A DNA stretch of 64,000 nucleotides from Roseomonas fluvialis (GTDB lineage: Bacteria; Pseudomonadota; Alphaproteobacteria; Acetobacterales; Acetobacteraceae), in the NCBI RefSeq assembly GCF_022846615.1, contig NZ_AP025637.1:2877001-2941000 (forward strand). The letters run 5' to 3'. Shown here one piece after another: positions 9,389-18,047 of the stretch. The stretch's first letter is position 1; each line of letters begins with the position of its first letter. The notes under the pieces were generated by a model that worked only from the letters and a program-made list of their open reading frames with translations, was not told the DNA's origin and did not search any database. The translations under genes were made by a program, and so were the position numbers.

Positions 9389-10176
9389 CCGCGCTGCTGC
9401 GCGCCTCGGGCCTGCGCCTCGCCTTCGGCGGCGTGAAGGCGGCGGACGGCATCGACCTCGATGTCATGGCTGGCGAATTCCTCGCCATCATCGGCCCGAA
9501 CGGGGCGGGCAAGACCACCTTCATCAACATGACCACGGGCTACCTGAAGCCCAATGCCGGCACCATCAGCTATGACGGCCGCACCATCACCGGCATGTCG
9601 CCGCGCGCCATCGTCAAGCTCGGCATCGCGCGGTCCTTCCAGCTGCCGCAGCTGTTCCTCGAACACACGGTCGAACAGAACATCGCGCTGGCCGTCGCCT
9701 CCCGCCACGGCATCTGGTCGCCGCTCGCACCGCTGCTGCGGCCGGGCTACCGCGACGAGGCGCGCGACCTGCTCGACCGCTTCGGCCTGTCCGCCATCGC
9801 CGATGCGCGCGCCGATGCGCTGAACGAGGGGGCGCGCAAGCTGGCCGACATCGCCATGGCGGTCGCGCTCAAGCCGCGCCTGCTGCTGATGGACGAACCG
9901 ACCTCCGGCGTCGCGGCTTCGGAGAAGATGCACATCGTCGAGACGCTGGTCGCCGTGCTGCGCGACGCCCGCGTCACCGCCGTGTTCGTCGAGCACGACA
10001 TGGACGTGGTGGAACGCTTCGCCGACCGCGTCGCCGTCTGGTCGCAGGGGCGCATTGTCGCCCTCGGCCCCCCCGACGAGGTCCTGTCCGACCCCGCCGT
10101 GCAGCGCGAGGTCATCGGCATCGAGCGCCATGCGACACCGCCCACCGTGACGCCCGGGGGCGCGCCCCATGCTTGA
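9385..10176 (+). CDS. branched-chain amino-acid ABC ATP-binding protein, LivG type
   Basis: ATPase subunit, 263 residues, starting at the ATG that overlaps the livM stop (ATGA). Walker A is GPNGAGKTT near residue 36; Walker B is LLLMDEPTSG near 175, followed by the H-loop VFVEHDMDVV. The ABC signature is degenerate: ALNEGARKLADIAMA instead of the usual LSxGxxR. This matters for ATP hydrolysis but is tolerated in some LivG-like proteins. The last 8 bp overlap livF. Confidence 0.9.
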   Translation: MTALLRASGLRLAFGGVKAADGIDLDVMAGEFLAIIGPNGAGKTTFINMTTGYLKPNAGTISYDGRTITGMSPRAIVKLGIARSFQLPQLFLEHTVEQNIALAVASRHGIWSPLAPLLRPGYRDEARDLLDRFGLSAIADARADALNEGARKLADIAMAVALKPRLLLMDEPTSGVAASEKMHIVETLVAVLRDARVTAVFVEHDMDVVERFADRVAVWSQGRIVALGPPDEVLSDPAVQREVIGIERHATPPTVTPGGAPHA

Positions 10177-10825
10177 ACTCGCTTCCGTCTCGGTCTCGAT
10201 CGCCGGCGTGCCGGTGCTGCGCCAGGTCTCGCTCAACGTCCCCGCCGGCGCACGCGTGGCCCTGATTGGCCGCAACGGTGCGGGCAAGACCACCACGCTG
10301 CGCGCCCTGATGGGCCTGGTGCCGGCGTCCAGCGGCCGCGTGATGATCGATGGCGAAGACGAGACCGCCCTGCCCCCGCACCACCGCCCCCGCCACGGCA
10401 TCGGCTATGCGCCGGAAGACCGCCGCCTGTTCGGGTCCTTCACGGTCGAGGACAACATGCTGCTGCCCGCGCAGGTCCTGAAGCTGCCGGCCGACGAGAT
10501 GCGCGCCCGCCTCGCCAGAGTCTATTCCCTGCTGCCGGAACTGCGCGACCTCGCCCCGCGCAAGGCCGCCGGCCTGTCGGGCGGCCAGGGCAAGATGGTG
10601 GCACTCGGCCGCGCGCTGATGGTGGGCACGCGCGCCGTGCTGCTCGACGAACCCTTCCAGGGCCTCGCCCCAGCCCTGGCGCTACGCTACGCCGAGGCGC
10701 TGAAGCGCCTGCGCGCCGCCCTGCCCGACGTCGCCATCCTGATCACCGAATCCAACCCGGAACTGCTCCGCCCGCTGGTCGAACAGACCTACGTGATCGA
10801 GCGTGGCGAGATCGCGCCCGCGTGA
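10169..10825 (+). CDS. branched-chain amino-acid ABC ATP-binding protein, LivF type
   Basis: Second ATPase subunit (218 aa, slightly short for LivF). It has Walker A GRNGAGKTTTLRALMG, the Q-loop region IGYAPEDRRLFGSFTVEDN, signature LSGGQGKMVALGRALM and Walker B AVLLDEPFQGLAP. The ATG lies 8 bp inside the end of livG, so translation is coupled. It closes the livKHMGF operon. Confidence 0.9.
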   Translation: MLELASVSVSIAGVPVLRQVSLNVPAGARVALIGRNGAGKTTTLRALMGLVPASSGRVMIDGEDETALPPHHRPRHGIGYAPEDRRLFGSFTVEDNMLLPAQVLKLPADEMRARLARVYSLLPELRDLAPRKAAGLSGGQGKMVALGRALMVGTRAVLLDEPFQGLAPALALRYAEALKRLRAALPDVAILITESNPELLRPLVEQTYVIERGEIAPA

Positions 10826-10996
10826 CGCCCCCCATGATCGTCAAGGCCAGCGATTCCAGGCGGGTCCGGCTCGCGATGGGCCTGGTCCCCGCGCTCAGGC
10901 CCCGCGCCGGTTGCACCGCCCGTCCCGGTCCCCTATACGGCCCGCTTCCTGCCCGCCGGTCGGTATCGTCGGGCGCATCCGCATGAGCACCGCCCC

Positions 10997-11230
10997 ATGA
11001 AGTCCGACATCCATCCCGACTATCACGAGATCAAGGTCATCATGACCGACGGGACCGAGTTCACCACGCGGTCCTGCTACGGCAAGCCGGGCGACACCAT
11101 CCGCCTGGACATCGACCCCAAGTCGCACCCGGCCTGGACCGGCCAGCAGCGCGTGATGGACACCGGCGGCCAGATCGCGAAGTTCAACAAGAAGTTCGCC
11201 GGCATCGGGGCGCGCCAGAAGAAGGCCTGA
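10997..11230 (+). CDS. rpmE: 50S ribosomal protein L31
   Basis: Small ribosomal protein of 77 residues, with the L31 start [20 protein letters not shown] and the C-terminal [13 protein letters not shown] motif. It lacks the CxxC zinc pair: only one cysteine is present, in [10 protein letters not shown]. It is therefore a zinc-independent (C-minus) form, as is usual in alphaproteobacteria. It is a stand-alone gene between the liv operon and a methyltransferase. Confidence 0.95.
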   Translation: MKSDIHPDYHEIKVIMTDGTEFTTRSCYGKPGDTIRLDIDPKSHPAWTGQQRVMDTGGQIAKFNKKFAGIGARQKKA

Positions 11231-11427
11231 CCCACGGGCGCCGGCCCCGGCGGCGCGACCGATCGGCCAGGGCCGTGCGCCGGTGATGCGTTCGCACCGC
11301 AGCACGCGCGCGGCACCGCTGACGGCGTGCTCGGGTTCCGGCCCAGGGATCACGTCGTCGATGGCTCCCTGACGCGGCGCCGGTCTGGTCCCGTATCGTG
11401 GTCCCGGCGCGTGCCCCACTGCGAAGG

Positions 11428-12180
11428 ATGGCGACCTTGCCCAGCGACGCGACGCCGCCCGAGGTCCAGCCCGACGGCGGCTATGCCGAATATTTCGCGG
11501 GCGGGTACACCAAGGTCAGGGGATGGCTCGCCAGCCGCGGCGCCGCCGGCCTCAAGGCGGTGCTGACGTTCCAGGAGCGGCGCGGGGTCACCGGTACGAT
11601 CGCCGAGATCGGCACGTTCCACGGCAAGACCTTCGTCGGGCTCGGTCTCGCGGTGCGCCCGCAGGAGACGCTGGTCGGCGTCGATCTCTTTGTTCACCTG
11701 GGCACGGATTTCGAACCCATCCTGCGTCGGAACTGCGCCACCTTTGGCGTCGATCCGGACCGGTTCCGCCTGCATCGCGGCCCCTCGACCGACCTCGGTA
11801 TTCCGGAATGGCGGGAATTGCTCGGCCCGCCGGCACGCCTGGTGCACGTAGATGGCAGCCACCAATATGCGCCGGCCCTGCACGACCTGAAGTTGGCAGC
11901 GAGCCATCTTGCGCCCGGCGGCGCGATCCTGGTCGACGACATCCTGAGCGTCGTGTGCCCGGACGTGACCACGGCGGCGATCGACTTCCTGAGGGAGCAT
12001 TCCGACTTCCGCGCGGTCGCGCTGTTCGACCGCGATGGCCGAATCGGGCGCGGCGGCGCCAAACTCCTGATGGCCGCGGCGCAGGACGAGGACGCCTATG
12101 TGAAGGCCCTCGCGTTCGCCTTCCGGCCCGCCCGGGCGGTGCGCAGACCCTTCGCGACGAGCCGCCCGCTGGTGTTCTAA
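11428..12180 (+). CDS. class I SAM-dependent methyltransferase
   Basis: Protein of about 250 residues with a Methyltransf_24-like Rossmann fold: the SAM loop is IAEIGTFHGKTFVGLGLA (about residues 50-67), the acidic end of strand 2 is LVGVDLFVHLG, and strand 4/5 is LVHVDGSHQYAPALHDLKL then LAPGGAILVDDIL. The substrate is unknown; relatives act on glycans or small molecules. The start is uncertain. ATG 11428 is listed; a GTG at 11398 extends the frame by 10 codons, and a TTG at 11437 has AAGGA at good distance. Confidence 0.8.
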   Translation: MATLPSDATPPEVQPDGGYAEYFAGGYTKVRGWLASRGAAGLKAVLTFQERRGVTGTIAEIGTFHGKTFVGLGLAVRPQETLVGVDLFVHLGTDFEPILRRNCATFGVDPDRFRLHRGPSTDLGIPEWRELLGPPARLVHVDGSHQYAPALHDLKLAASHLAPGGAILVDDILSVVCPDVTTAAIDFLREHSDFRAVALFDRDGRIGRGGAKLLMAAAQDEDAYVKALAFAFRPARAVRRPFATSRPLVF

Positions 12181-12551
12181 AGCCGCGTTGGGGCGCTGCG
12201 ACGCCCCTGGCCTTCGGTTCTCACGATCACCTTCCCCCAACCCGGCGATTCCCGCCGCATCGGGATCCGCTCCGGCAGCGCCGGGCGGGCTAGCGTTGGT
12301 CGCGCCCGCAGGCCTCCTGCGCGGCACCCTGCCGCGACAGCCACGACCGCGGCAAACGCCGCTTCCGCCCCCCGTGCAGACGCTCGACATCGCCGCGCCT
12401 GACGACCGCGCAGCAGGCGCATTCCAGCCCCTCTTGAACCACCCGTCGCCGTCACCCACCTCAAGGGTGCCAGCGGTGCCCTCGGGGCCGCCGGCGCGGA
12501 ACGGCAGGGTCGCCCGATCGGGGGCCCGCGAGACCGGATCCGCAACATCGG
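12181..12551. other. intergenic leader before hsp20
   Basis: No gene seen in this roughly 370-bp stretch. It is GC-rich, with open frames on both strands that do not resemble proteins. The distal part is presumably the promoter and 5' part of the hsp20 leader. No heat-shock sigma-32 promoter could be assigned by eye. Confidence 0.5.
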
Positions 12552-12576
12552 ACCTTGCTATCGCAGGAGGTTCATC
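12552..12576 (+). ncRNA. ROSE-like RNA thermometer, Shine-Dalgarno hairpin
   Basis: The ribosome site AGGAGGT (12565-12571) can pair with ACCTTGCT (12552-12559) across the short loop ATCGC. All seven SD bases pair if G12557 is left bulged or opposes a G. This is the hallmark of ROSE elements, whose conserved UUGCU with an unpaired G faces the SD and melts on heating. ROSE elements typically sit before alphaproteobacterial small-heat-shock genes, exactly as here. The upstream hairpins of a full ROSE element were not modelled. Confidence 0.7.
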
Positions 12577-13047
12577 GTGAACGCCATCGACTTCTCCCCC
12601 CTGTTCCGTACCGCCATCGGCTTCGATCGCCTGGCGCGCCTCATGGACAACGCCCGCGCGGTGCCCGAGGCGAACGGCTACCCCCCCTACAACATCGAAA
12701 AGACCGGTGAAGAAAGCTACGTCCTGACCATGGCCGTGGCCGGCTTCTCTGAAGCCGACATCGACATCACCGCGCAGGACAACACCCTGACCATTACCGG
12801 CCGGCCCCAGCCGCAGCCCGAGGATGGCCGCCGCTTCCTGCACCGCGGCATCGCCGGGCGCGCCTTCGAGCGCCGCTTCGTCCTCGCCGACCACATCGTG
12901 GTCGAGGGCGCGGACCTGGCCAACGGCCTGCTGCACGTGGCGCTGAAGCGCGTGGTGCCCGAGGCGCTGAAGCCGCGCCGCATCCCGGTGCAGGGATCCC
13001 GTCCGGCGATCGCCGGCGAGGCCCAGGCCACCGCACAGGCGGCCTGA
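12577..13047 (+). CDS. Hsp20/alpha-crystallin family small heat-shock protein
   Basis: Cytoplasmic holdase chaperone of 156 residues, related to IbpA. The alpha-crystallin domain spans about residues 30-135: PPYNIEKTGEESYVLTMAVA, then ADIDITAQDNTLTITGR, FERRFVLADHIVVEGADL and NGLLHVALKR. The C-terminal RRIPV contains the IxV/I-type anchoring motif. It starts at GTG 12577 behind a strong AGGAGG site, which is itself sequestered in a ROSE-like hairpin, so translation is probably induced by heat. A terminator hairpin follows. Confidence 0.93.
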   Translation: MNAIDFSPLFRTAIGFDRLARLMDNARAVPEANGYPPYNIEKTGEESYVLTMAVAGFSEADIDITAQDNTLTITGRPQPQPEDGRRFLHRGIAGRAFERRFVLADHIVVEGADLANGLLHVALKRVVPEALKPRRIPVQGSRPAIAGEAQATAQAA

Positions 13048-13086
13048 CCGCCCCCCGGCCGCGCGCCGGGGCATCCATGAACCGAC

Positions 13087-13119
13087 AGGGGCCCGTGGGC
13101 AACCGCCCGCGGGCCCTTT
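13087..13119 (+). terminator. terminator hairpin after hsp20
   Basis: GGGCCCGTGGGC (13089-13100), loop AACC, GCCCGCGGGCCC (13105-13116), then TTTC. The 12-bp stem has one T-G wobble. It lies about 40 bp after the hsp20 stop. Confidence 0.75.
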
Positions 13120-13347
13120 CGCATGGCGAACCGGCGCCTTGCCAGGAGCAGCCAGGCGCCCGCCACCCTGGTCATGAGCGCCCGTCCGCGGGGCGCGGTC
13201 AGGCGGGTCCCGCCACGCCCTTCCCGCGCCGAACTCCGCCGCTACGGCCCACCTGCCGCAGGGCGCCGCGACCGGTCGTTGCCCCGGGCACAGCGGCGGC
13301 GCGCCGCCACGCGGCTGCCGCGGCGAAGCCGAACGTCGCCCCGCACG

Positions 13348-14856
13348 CTACGTCCCGCAGAAGGTCGCCTGCACGCGCTGATCGGGCCGCGGCGGCAGCG
13401 CGTAGCGCTCGTGTACCGGCTGGTTCTCGAACGGCCGCGCCAGCACCTCGACCAGCGCCTCGAACGGCGCCAGGTCATCGCGTTCCACGGCAGCCGCGAT
13501 CGCTTCCTCGACCAGGTGATTGCGCGGGATGAAGGCCGGGTTCACCGCGCGCATCGCTGCCGCGCGCGCCTCCGGCGTGACGCCCTCCCCCGCCACGCGC
13601 TCGCGCCAGCGCGCGAGCCACTCGCGACCCGCCGCCGGGTCGGCAAACAGTGAGCAGAAAGCCTCGCCCTTTCCCTCCGCCGCATCCGCCAGGCGGCGGA
13701 ACGCCAGCGTGAAGTCGGCCTCGTTTTCCGCCATGCGCGCCAGCAGGTCCTGGATCAGTGCCTCGTCGCCCGGCGCTTCCTCGCGCAGCCCGATCTTGGC
13801 CAGCAGCCCCATCCGCCAGGCCGCGCCGAAGGCGGGCGAAAACCCCGCCAGCACGCCCTTTGCCTGGTCCACGGACGCGGCCTCGTCCTCGCCGATCAGC
13901 GGCAGCAGCGCCTCGGCCAGGCGCGCCAGATTCCAATGCGCGATCGCCGGCTGGTTGGCGAAGGCGTAGCGGCCCTGGTGGTCGATGGATGAAAACACCG
14001 TCTCCGGATGGTAGTGGTCCAGGAACGCGCAGGGGCCGTAGTCGATCGTCTCGCCGCTGACGGCGCAATTGTCGGTGTTCATCACGCCATGGATGAAGCC
14101 GACCAGCATCCAGCGCGCGATGAGCGACGCCTGCCGCGCCACCACGCCCTCGAAGAACGCCAGCGCCGGGTTCTCGGCGCGCGCCGCATCCGGATCATGC
14201 CGCGCGATGGCGTGGTCCAGCAGCGCGCGCAGGCTGTCCATGTCCCTGCGTGCGGCGAAATACTGGAAGGTGCCCACACGGATATGGCTGGCCGCGATGC
14301 GCGTCAGCACCGCGCCGGGCAGCGCGTCCTCGCGGAACACGTGCTCGCCCGTCGCCACCGCCGCCAGCGCGCGCGTGGTGGGAATGCCCAGCGCCGCCAT
14401 CGCCTCCGCCACGATGTATTCGCGCAGCACCGGCCCGAGTGCGGCCCGACCGTCGCCGCGCCGCGAGAACGGCGTCGGCCCCGACCCCTTCAGCTGGATG
14501 TCGCGCCGCAGCCCCGCCGGTGTGACCACCTCCCCCAGCAGGATGGCGCGACCATCGCCGAGGCTCGGCGAGAAATGCCCGAACTGATGCCCCGAATAGG
14601 CCTGCGCGATCGGCTCCGCGCCGGGCGGGACATGGTTGCCCGCCAGCATCGCGACACCCGCGAGCGAGGCCAGCCAGGCGGGATCGAGCCCGAGGTCCCG
14701 CGCCAGTCCGCTATTCAGCTTCAGCAGCCGCGGCGCGGAAACGGGCGTCGGCGGCAGCCGCTTGAACAGCGCCTCCGGCAGGCGTGCGTAGGAATTGTCG
14801 AAGACCGGGCGCGTGCTGGTCTCGGGCAGGGCGGCGGGGATCGGCGTGTCGGGCAT
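13348..14856 (-). CDS. selO: protein adenylyltransferase SelO (YdiU)
   Basis: Pseudokinase-fold enzyme (502 aa) that transfers AMP to Ser/Thr/Tyr of target proteins; in E. coli it acts in redox stress. Family motifs are clear: [13 protein letters not shown] at the start, then [37 protein letters not shown], and the metal/nucleotide segment [20 protein letters not shown]. The C-terminus is FCGT, with the near-terminal cysteine typical of the family (selenocysteine in animals). The ATG at 14856 starts a protein of family length; the open frame extends upstream to 15234, but that part does not resemble SelO. Confidence 0.93.
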   Translation of the reverse strand: MPDTPIPAALPETSTRPVFDNSYARLPEALFKRLPPTPVSAPRLLKLNSGLARDLGLDPAWLASLAGVAMLAGNHVPPGAEPIAQAYSGHQFGHFSPSLGDGRAILLGEVVTPAGLRRDIQLKGSGPTPFSRRGDGRAALGPVLREYIVAEAMAALGIPTTRALAAVATGEHVFREDALPGAVLTRIAASHIRVGTFQYFAARRDMDSLRALLDHAIARHDPDAARAENPALAFFEGVVARQASLIARWMLVGFIHGVMNTDNCAVSGETIDYGPCAFLDHYHPETVFSSIDHQGRYAFANQPAIAHWNLARLAEALLPLIGEDEAASVDQAKGVLAGFSPAFGAAWRMGLLAKIGLREEAPGDEALIQDLLARMAENEADFTLAFRRLADAAEGKGEAFCSLFADPAAGREWLARWRERVAGEGVTPEARAAAMRAVNPAFIPRNHLVEEAIAAAVERDDLAPFEALVEVLARPFENQPVHERYALPPRPDQRVQATFCGT

Positions 14857-15907
14857 GGATGGCACATCGCGCGGGCGAAGGCGCGGGACAAGGCCCTGAA
14901 ACGACCGGCCCTCGTCTCGGCGCCACCCCGACGGTTTTCGCTTCCGATGCCGCTCGAGGCAACAAACAATGCCCTCGTTTGCTGAAGGTGCGCCGATGCA
15001 CCTCCTGGTCGGTCTCGCGGAGGCCGCCGTCCTCGTCGTGACGATCGGGGCGGTCCAGTCGCAGGGGATGGATGCCGAGACGCGAGACCTCCTCGAGCAG
15101 GCAAGCCCGAGACTCGTCACCATCCCCGTGATCGACCCGGATGCGGCACCCGAGGCGCGCAGCGATCCGCCGTTCCATCTGCACATCCCGGCTATTGCCG
15201 TGGAGAGCCTCATCGGATCGGCCTCCGGCAGCACGCGTGTCTTGGCCAGTCTCCGGAACCGATCCGTGGATCCCGAACGATTGGGCGGATCTCACGTCCC
15301 GGACTGCACGGATCAGGCGCCGGGAAGCGCGTGCGTGGCGCAAGGCGGGCGACGCGAGAACGAACGGCGCAGGGCCAATGGCGAATGCGGCATGGAAATC
15401 GTCCTGCAGTATCGCCCCTCGTCGGAGACGCTACCGGACCAAACGCTCAGGCATCTTGGCGGCATGAGCCAACCAGCATGCTCCCTCACGTCCGACCCTA
15501 ACCTCGACATGCTGCTGCATTACCGGCCAATGATCTCCAGCACGGCGGTCCCAGCGGGGACGGTGGCTGCACCTGTCGATCGGCATGCGCCGTCGCGGGC
15601 ATCCGGAGGCCTTCCACCCTGCTCATTTCGTGCGTATCGGCGCCAACGGCCCCGCAAGCCTTGCCCGATGGGTGCGACTTGCAGGCTCCACGGCTTCGCC
15701 GATGACGTGGCCTTCGCCGTCGCGATCCGCAGTGACGACGTCACGAATGCCGGAGCATCCTTGGCAGGGTCTCGGCCCAGATCGAGGCCTGGCGACGGGC
15801 CGCAACCGAGATCCAGCCGGCCCGCAACTGACGATCCCCGCACGCGGGGGGCTGGACGTCCGCTGCCCCAACGTCGCGGGAGCAGCACGGAACGGATCGC
15901 GACTCCC
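14857..15907. other. gene-poor stretch with no recognisable gene
   Basis: About 1 kb between selO and the DUF1192 gene. Base composition looks less GC-rich than the neighbours from about 14,940 to 15,550. Several frames stay open, including a plus-strand frame from ATG 14997 with a hydrophobic first 20 residues. None shows a known motif, a ribosome site or consistent codon bias. It may hold a decayed gene or a taxon-restricted one. Confidence 0.4.
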
Positions 15908-16102
15908 TCACCCCTTCCGGAAGAACGCCTCCGCCGCCGCCCGATGCCCCTCGCGCGCCTCGATGCCGGCCTCCGCCCGCGCGATCTCGGCCTGCAGCTC
16001 CGCGATATACTCGCGCAACTGCCCGACATCCCAGCCGTCGAAGCGCGGCTTCTCGAGCACCTGCCGCCGGCGCGGCATGTCGTCCTGGTCTGGGCCACCC
16101 AT
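15908..16102 (-). CDS. DUF1192 family small protein
   Basis: A 64-residue protein of the alphaproteobacterial DUF1192 family. It is a coiled-coil-like helix: DVGQLREYIAELQAEIARAE, ending in the typical AAAEAFFRKG. The start ATG at 16102 follows GGAGGAACACAT, a good ribosome site. Function is unknown; relatives sit next to cell-cycle or envelope genes. Here the divergent neighbour is the TrcR/DUF1013 gene, 114 bp away. Confidence 0.85.
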   Translation of the reverse strand: MGGPDQDDMPRRRQVLEKPRFDGWDVGQLREYIAELQAEIARAEAGIEAREGHRAAAEAFFRKG

Positions 16103-16216
16103 ATGTGTTCCTCCGTCTCCGACCAGGGCTTTGACCCTGCCCCGGCGCGTCAGTATAGGGGGCGTCACATTGTCGCGGGGGTTCGCTGCTGCCCCCCGGC
16201 CACCCGAGGTCCGCCC

Positions 16217-16774
16217 ATGCCACAGCCCCTAATGCCCAAGGCCACCGCCGTGTGGCTGATCGACAAGACGTCCCTGTCCTTCGACCAGATCGCCGATTTC
16301 GTCGGCATGCATCCGCTCGAGATCCAGGCCATTGCCGATGGAGAGGTGGCGCAGGGCATCGTCGGCTACGACCCGATCGCAACCGGCCAGCTCACGCGCG
16401 AGGAAATCGCCCGCTGCGAGGCCGACCCCGCCGCCCGCCTGGTCCTGCAGGAAAGCACCATCGTGCTGCCCAAGCAGCGCGCCAAGGGCGGCCGCTACAC
16501 GCCGGTGTCCAAGCGCAACGACCGCCCGGACGGCATCGCCTTCCTGCTGCGCAACTACCCGACGCTGCCGGACGCGACCATCGCCAAGCTGCTCGGCACC
16601 ACCAAGGACACCATCGCCAAGGTGCGCGACAAGACCCACTGGAACAGCGCCAACATCAAGCCGCGCGACCCTGTCATCCTGGGCCTGTGCAGCCAGGGGG
16701 ACCTGAACGCGGCGGTGGCGTCCATCGGCGGGCCCGCGCCACTCGACGTGCAGCCGGCCGACGACGCGGCCTGA
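16217..16774 (+). CDS. trcR: TrcR/DUF1013 family cell-cycle transcriptional regulator
   Basis: Protein of 185 residues matching the alphaproteobacteria-specific DUF1013 family: MPKATAVWLIDKTSLSFDQI near the start, FVGMHPLEIQAIADGEVAQG, then FLLRNYPTLPDATIAKLLGT and the HTH-like TKDTIAKVRDKTHWNSANIK. In Caulobacter the family member TrcR associates with RNA polymerase and cell-cycle promoters (from memory of the family description). It starts at ATG 16217, and length is as usual for the family. The gene is divergent from DUF1192. Confidence 0.88.
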   Translation: MPQPLMPKATAVWLIDKTSLSFDQIADFVGMHPLEIQAIADGEVAQGIVGYDPIATGQLTREEIARCEADPAARLVLQESTIVLPKQRAKGGRYTPVSKRNDRPDGIAFLLRNYPTLPDATIAKLLGTTKDTIAKVRDKTHWNSANIKPRDPVILGLCSQGDLNAAVASIGGPAPLDVQPADDAA

Positions 16775-17025
16775 GGCTGCGGTCGCGCCCATCGCCAGGG
16801 CGGCTCGGTCGGGCGTCCTCGCAGGTATCTCCGCGCCACGCGACGGCAGGCCCGTCGCAGCCGCCCCACAGCCGTCCCACCGGGCCAGGTCAGATGGCTA
16901 AGCGTCATGGCCCGCCGCGAACCCGCCCTTCCGTCAGGCATCGCTCGACCGACCACGCAGGCGCGGCATCCGGGGCTGGCCGGCGCCGCCGCAGCGCGCC
17001 GCGACCACCCCGGCGGCAGCCTCCC

Positions 17026-17202
17026 TCAGTGCCGCGTGGCGGCCTTGAGGCGCTCCATCTCCTCCTTGAGTTTCAACTTCTCTCGCTTCAGCCGGGCCAA
17101 CGCTTGCCCATCGGGCAGCGGGCGGCGGTCCTCGTCCAGGATTCGGCGCTCGAGGGCAGCGTGGCGGTCCTCGAGGGAGGCGATCCGGGCGTCAAGCGAC
17201 AT
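17026..17202 (-). CDS. YdcH/DUF465 family protein
   Basis: A 58-residue helical hairpin protein: SLDARIASLEDRHAALERRI, then LARLKREKLKLKEEMERLK. The KREKLKLKEE pattern defines DUF465. The start is ATG 17202. A second member of the same family lies 222 bp away on the opposite strand. Function unknown. Confidence 0.85.
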   Translation of the reverse strand: MSLDARIASLEDRHAALERRILDEDRRPLPDGQALARLKREKLKLKEEMERLKAATRH

Positions 17203-17423
17203 TCGATGCGCATCTCCGGGTTCGGGCCCGGCACCGCCACCGCGGGGCCGAGGCCGTGGTTCGGAGCCGGTGTCCCGGCCCCCGTTCAACCGCGGGTGCG
17301 ACAACCGGAATGGCTGTCACGCCCCGGCCCTGGCATGTTAAGGGCCATGCGGACAGGAATGCACCCCACGATTTCGCAATCTTCCTTGCCGAACCCTTCA
17401 CCTCATCTCCGGGGCCGCCGGCC

Positions 17424-17624
17424 ATGATCGCCGACCGTGACGCCATGCTGCGCCGCCTGCACGAATTGCGCAGCGAGCACCGCGACCTCGACACCGTCAT
17501 CGCCCGGCTGGACGGCTCGGCGGTGGACCAGTTGCAGCTGCAGCGCCTGAAGAAGCGCAAGCTGAAGCTGAAGGACGAGATCGCCTGGCTCGAAGGCCGG
17601 CTGGTGCCGGATATCATTGCGTAG
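17424..17624 (+). CDS. YdcH/DUF465 family protein
   Basis: A 66-residue coiled-coil protein with LHELRSEHRDLDTVIARLDG and the diagnostic LQRLKKRKLKLKDEIAWLEG. It starts at ATG 17424. With the minus-strand gene at 17026-17202 it forms a divergent pair of paralogues; the core KLKLKxE motif is shared but the flanks differ. Function unknown. Confidence 0.87.
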   Translation: MIADRDAMLRRLHELRSEHRDLDTVIARLDGSAVDQLQLQRLKKRKLKLKDEIAWLEGRLVPDIIA

Positions 17625-17640
17625 TTTGTTTGCCCTCAGA

Positions 17641-17900
17641 GGGCGGGCGGGCCGCATCCGCGGCCCTTGCCTTCGCGCCGTGCACGGGTGCGCTGAACGC
17701 CGCTGACGGTCCGCGCGCGGTCGCGCCGTGCGCTCCCGGATCGCGCAGCGATGCGCTTCTCCCGGCCCTCAGACGGCGGGCGCCGGCGTCCGCCGGCTTG
17801 CCTTCGCGCCACGCATTGGCGCGCCCGGCACGGCTGACACCCTGGGCGCGGTCGCGCCGTGCGCTCCGGGATCGCTGCGCGATCCGCGTTTGCCCCCCGC
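17641..17900. repeat. two tandem copies of a ~130-bp GC-rich repeat
   Basis: Two imperfect units start near 17641 and 17771, offset 130 bp. Both carry TTGCCTTCGCGCC, then GCTGAC, then the core GCGCGGTCGCGCCGTGCGCT (17714 and 17844) followed by a GGATCG...CGATCC-type palindrome. A third copy of the core lies at 23840-23892. They are therefore members of a dispersed REP-like intergenic family. No gene lies in 17625-18047. Confidence 0.7.
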
Positions 17901-17954
17901 CACCGGGCGCCACATGCGCGCAGGGGGCTGTCATCCACCGCGCTGCATCGTATA

Positions 17955-18047
17955 GGGCTTTCGGGTGGCCGGTCCTCGATGGGGTCCGGTCAGGGTTCAG
18001 CGCTGGTCGGGCCGCCAGCGAAGCGTATCCACGCCCGAAGGCGACCC
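17955..18047 (+). promoter_or_regulatory. structured leader of nhaA, possible nhaA-I (lithium) riboswitch
   Basis: The 90 bp before nhaA hold two hairpins: CCGGTCC (17969-17975) with GGG-T-CCGG (17982-17989), and CGCTGG (18001-18006) with CCAGCG (18015-18020). Structured nhaA-I and nhaA-II leaders, described as Li+ riboswitches, occur before nhaA in proteobacteria. The context and compact stems suggest one here, but I cannot align it to the consensus from memory. Confidence 0.4.

Noticed and set aside
13348-15234. Longer SelO starting at 15234
   Set aside because: Residues before 14856 do not resemble SelO; the length from 14856 matches the family.
14997-16216. Plus-strand frame continuous with the TrcR gene
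   Set aside because: The TrcR family starts at 16217, and the upstream part crosses the DUF1192 gene and has no motif or ribosome site; kept only as an observation on the gene-poor stretch.
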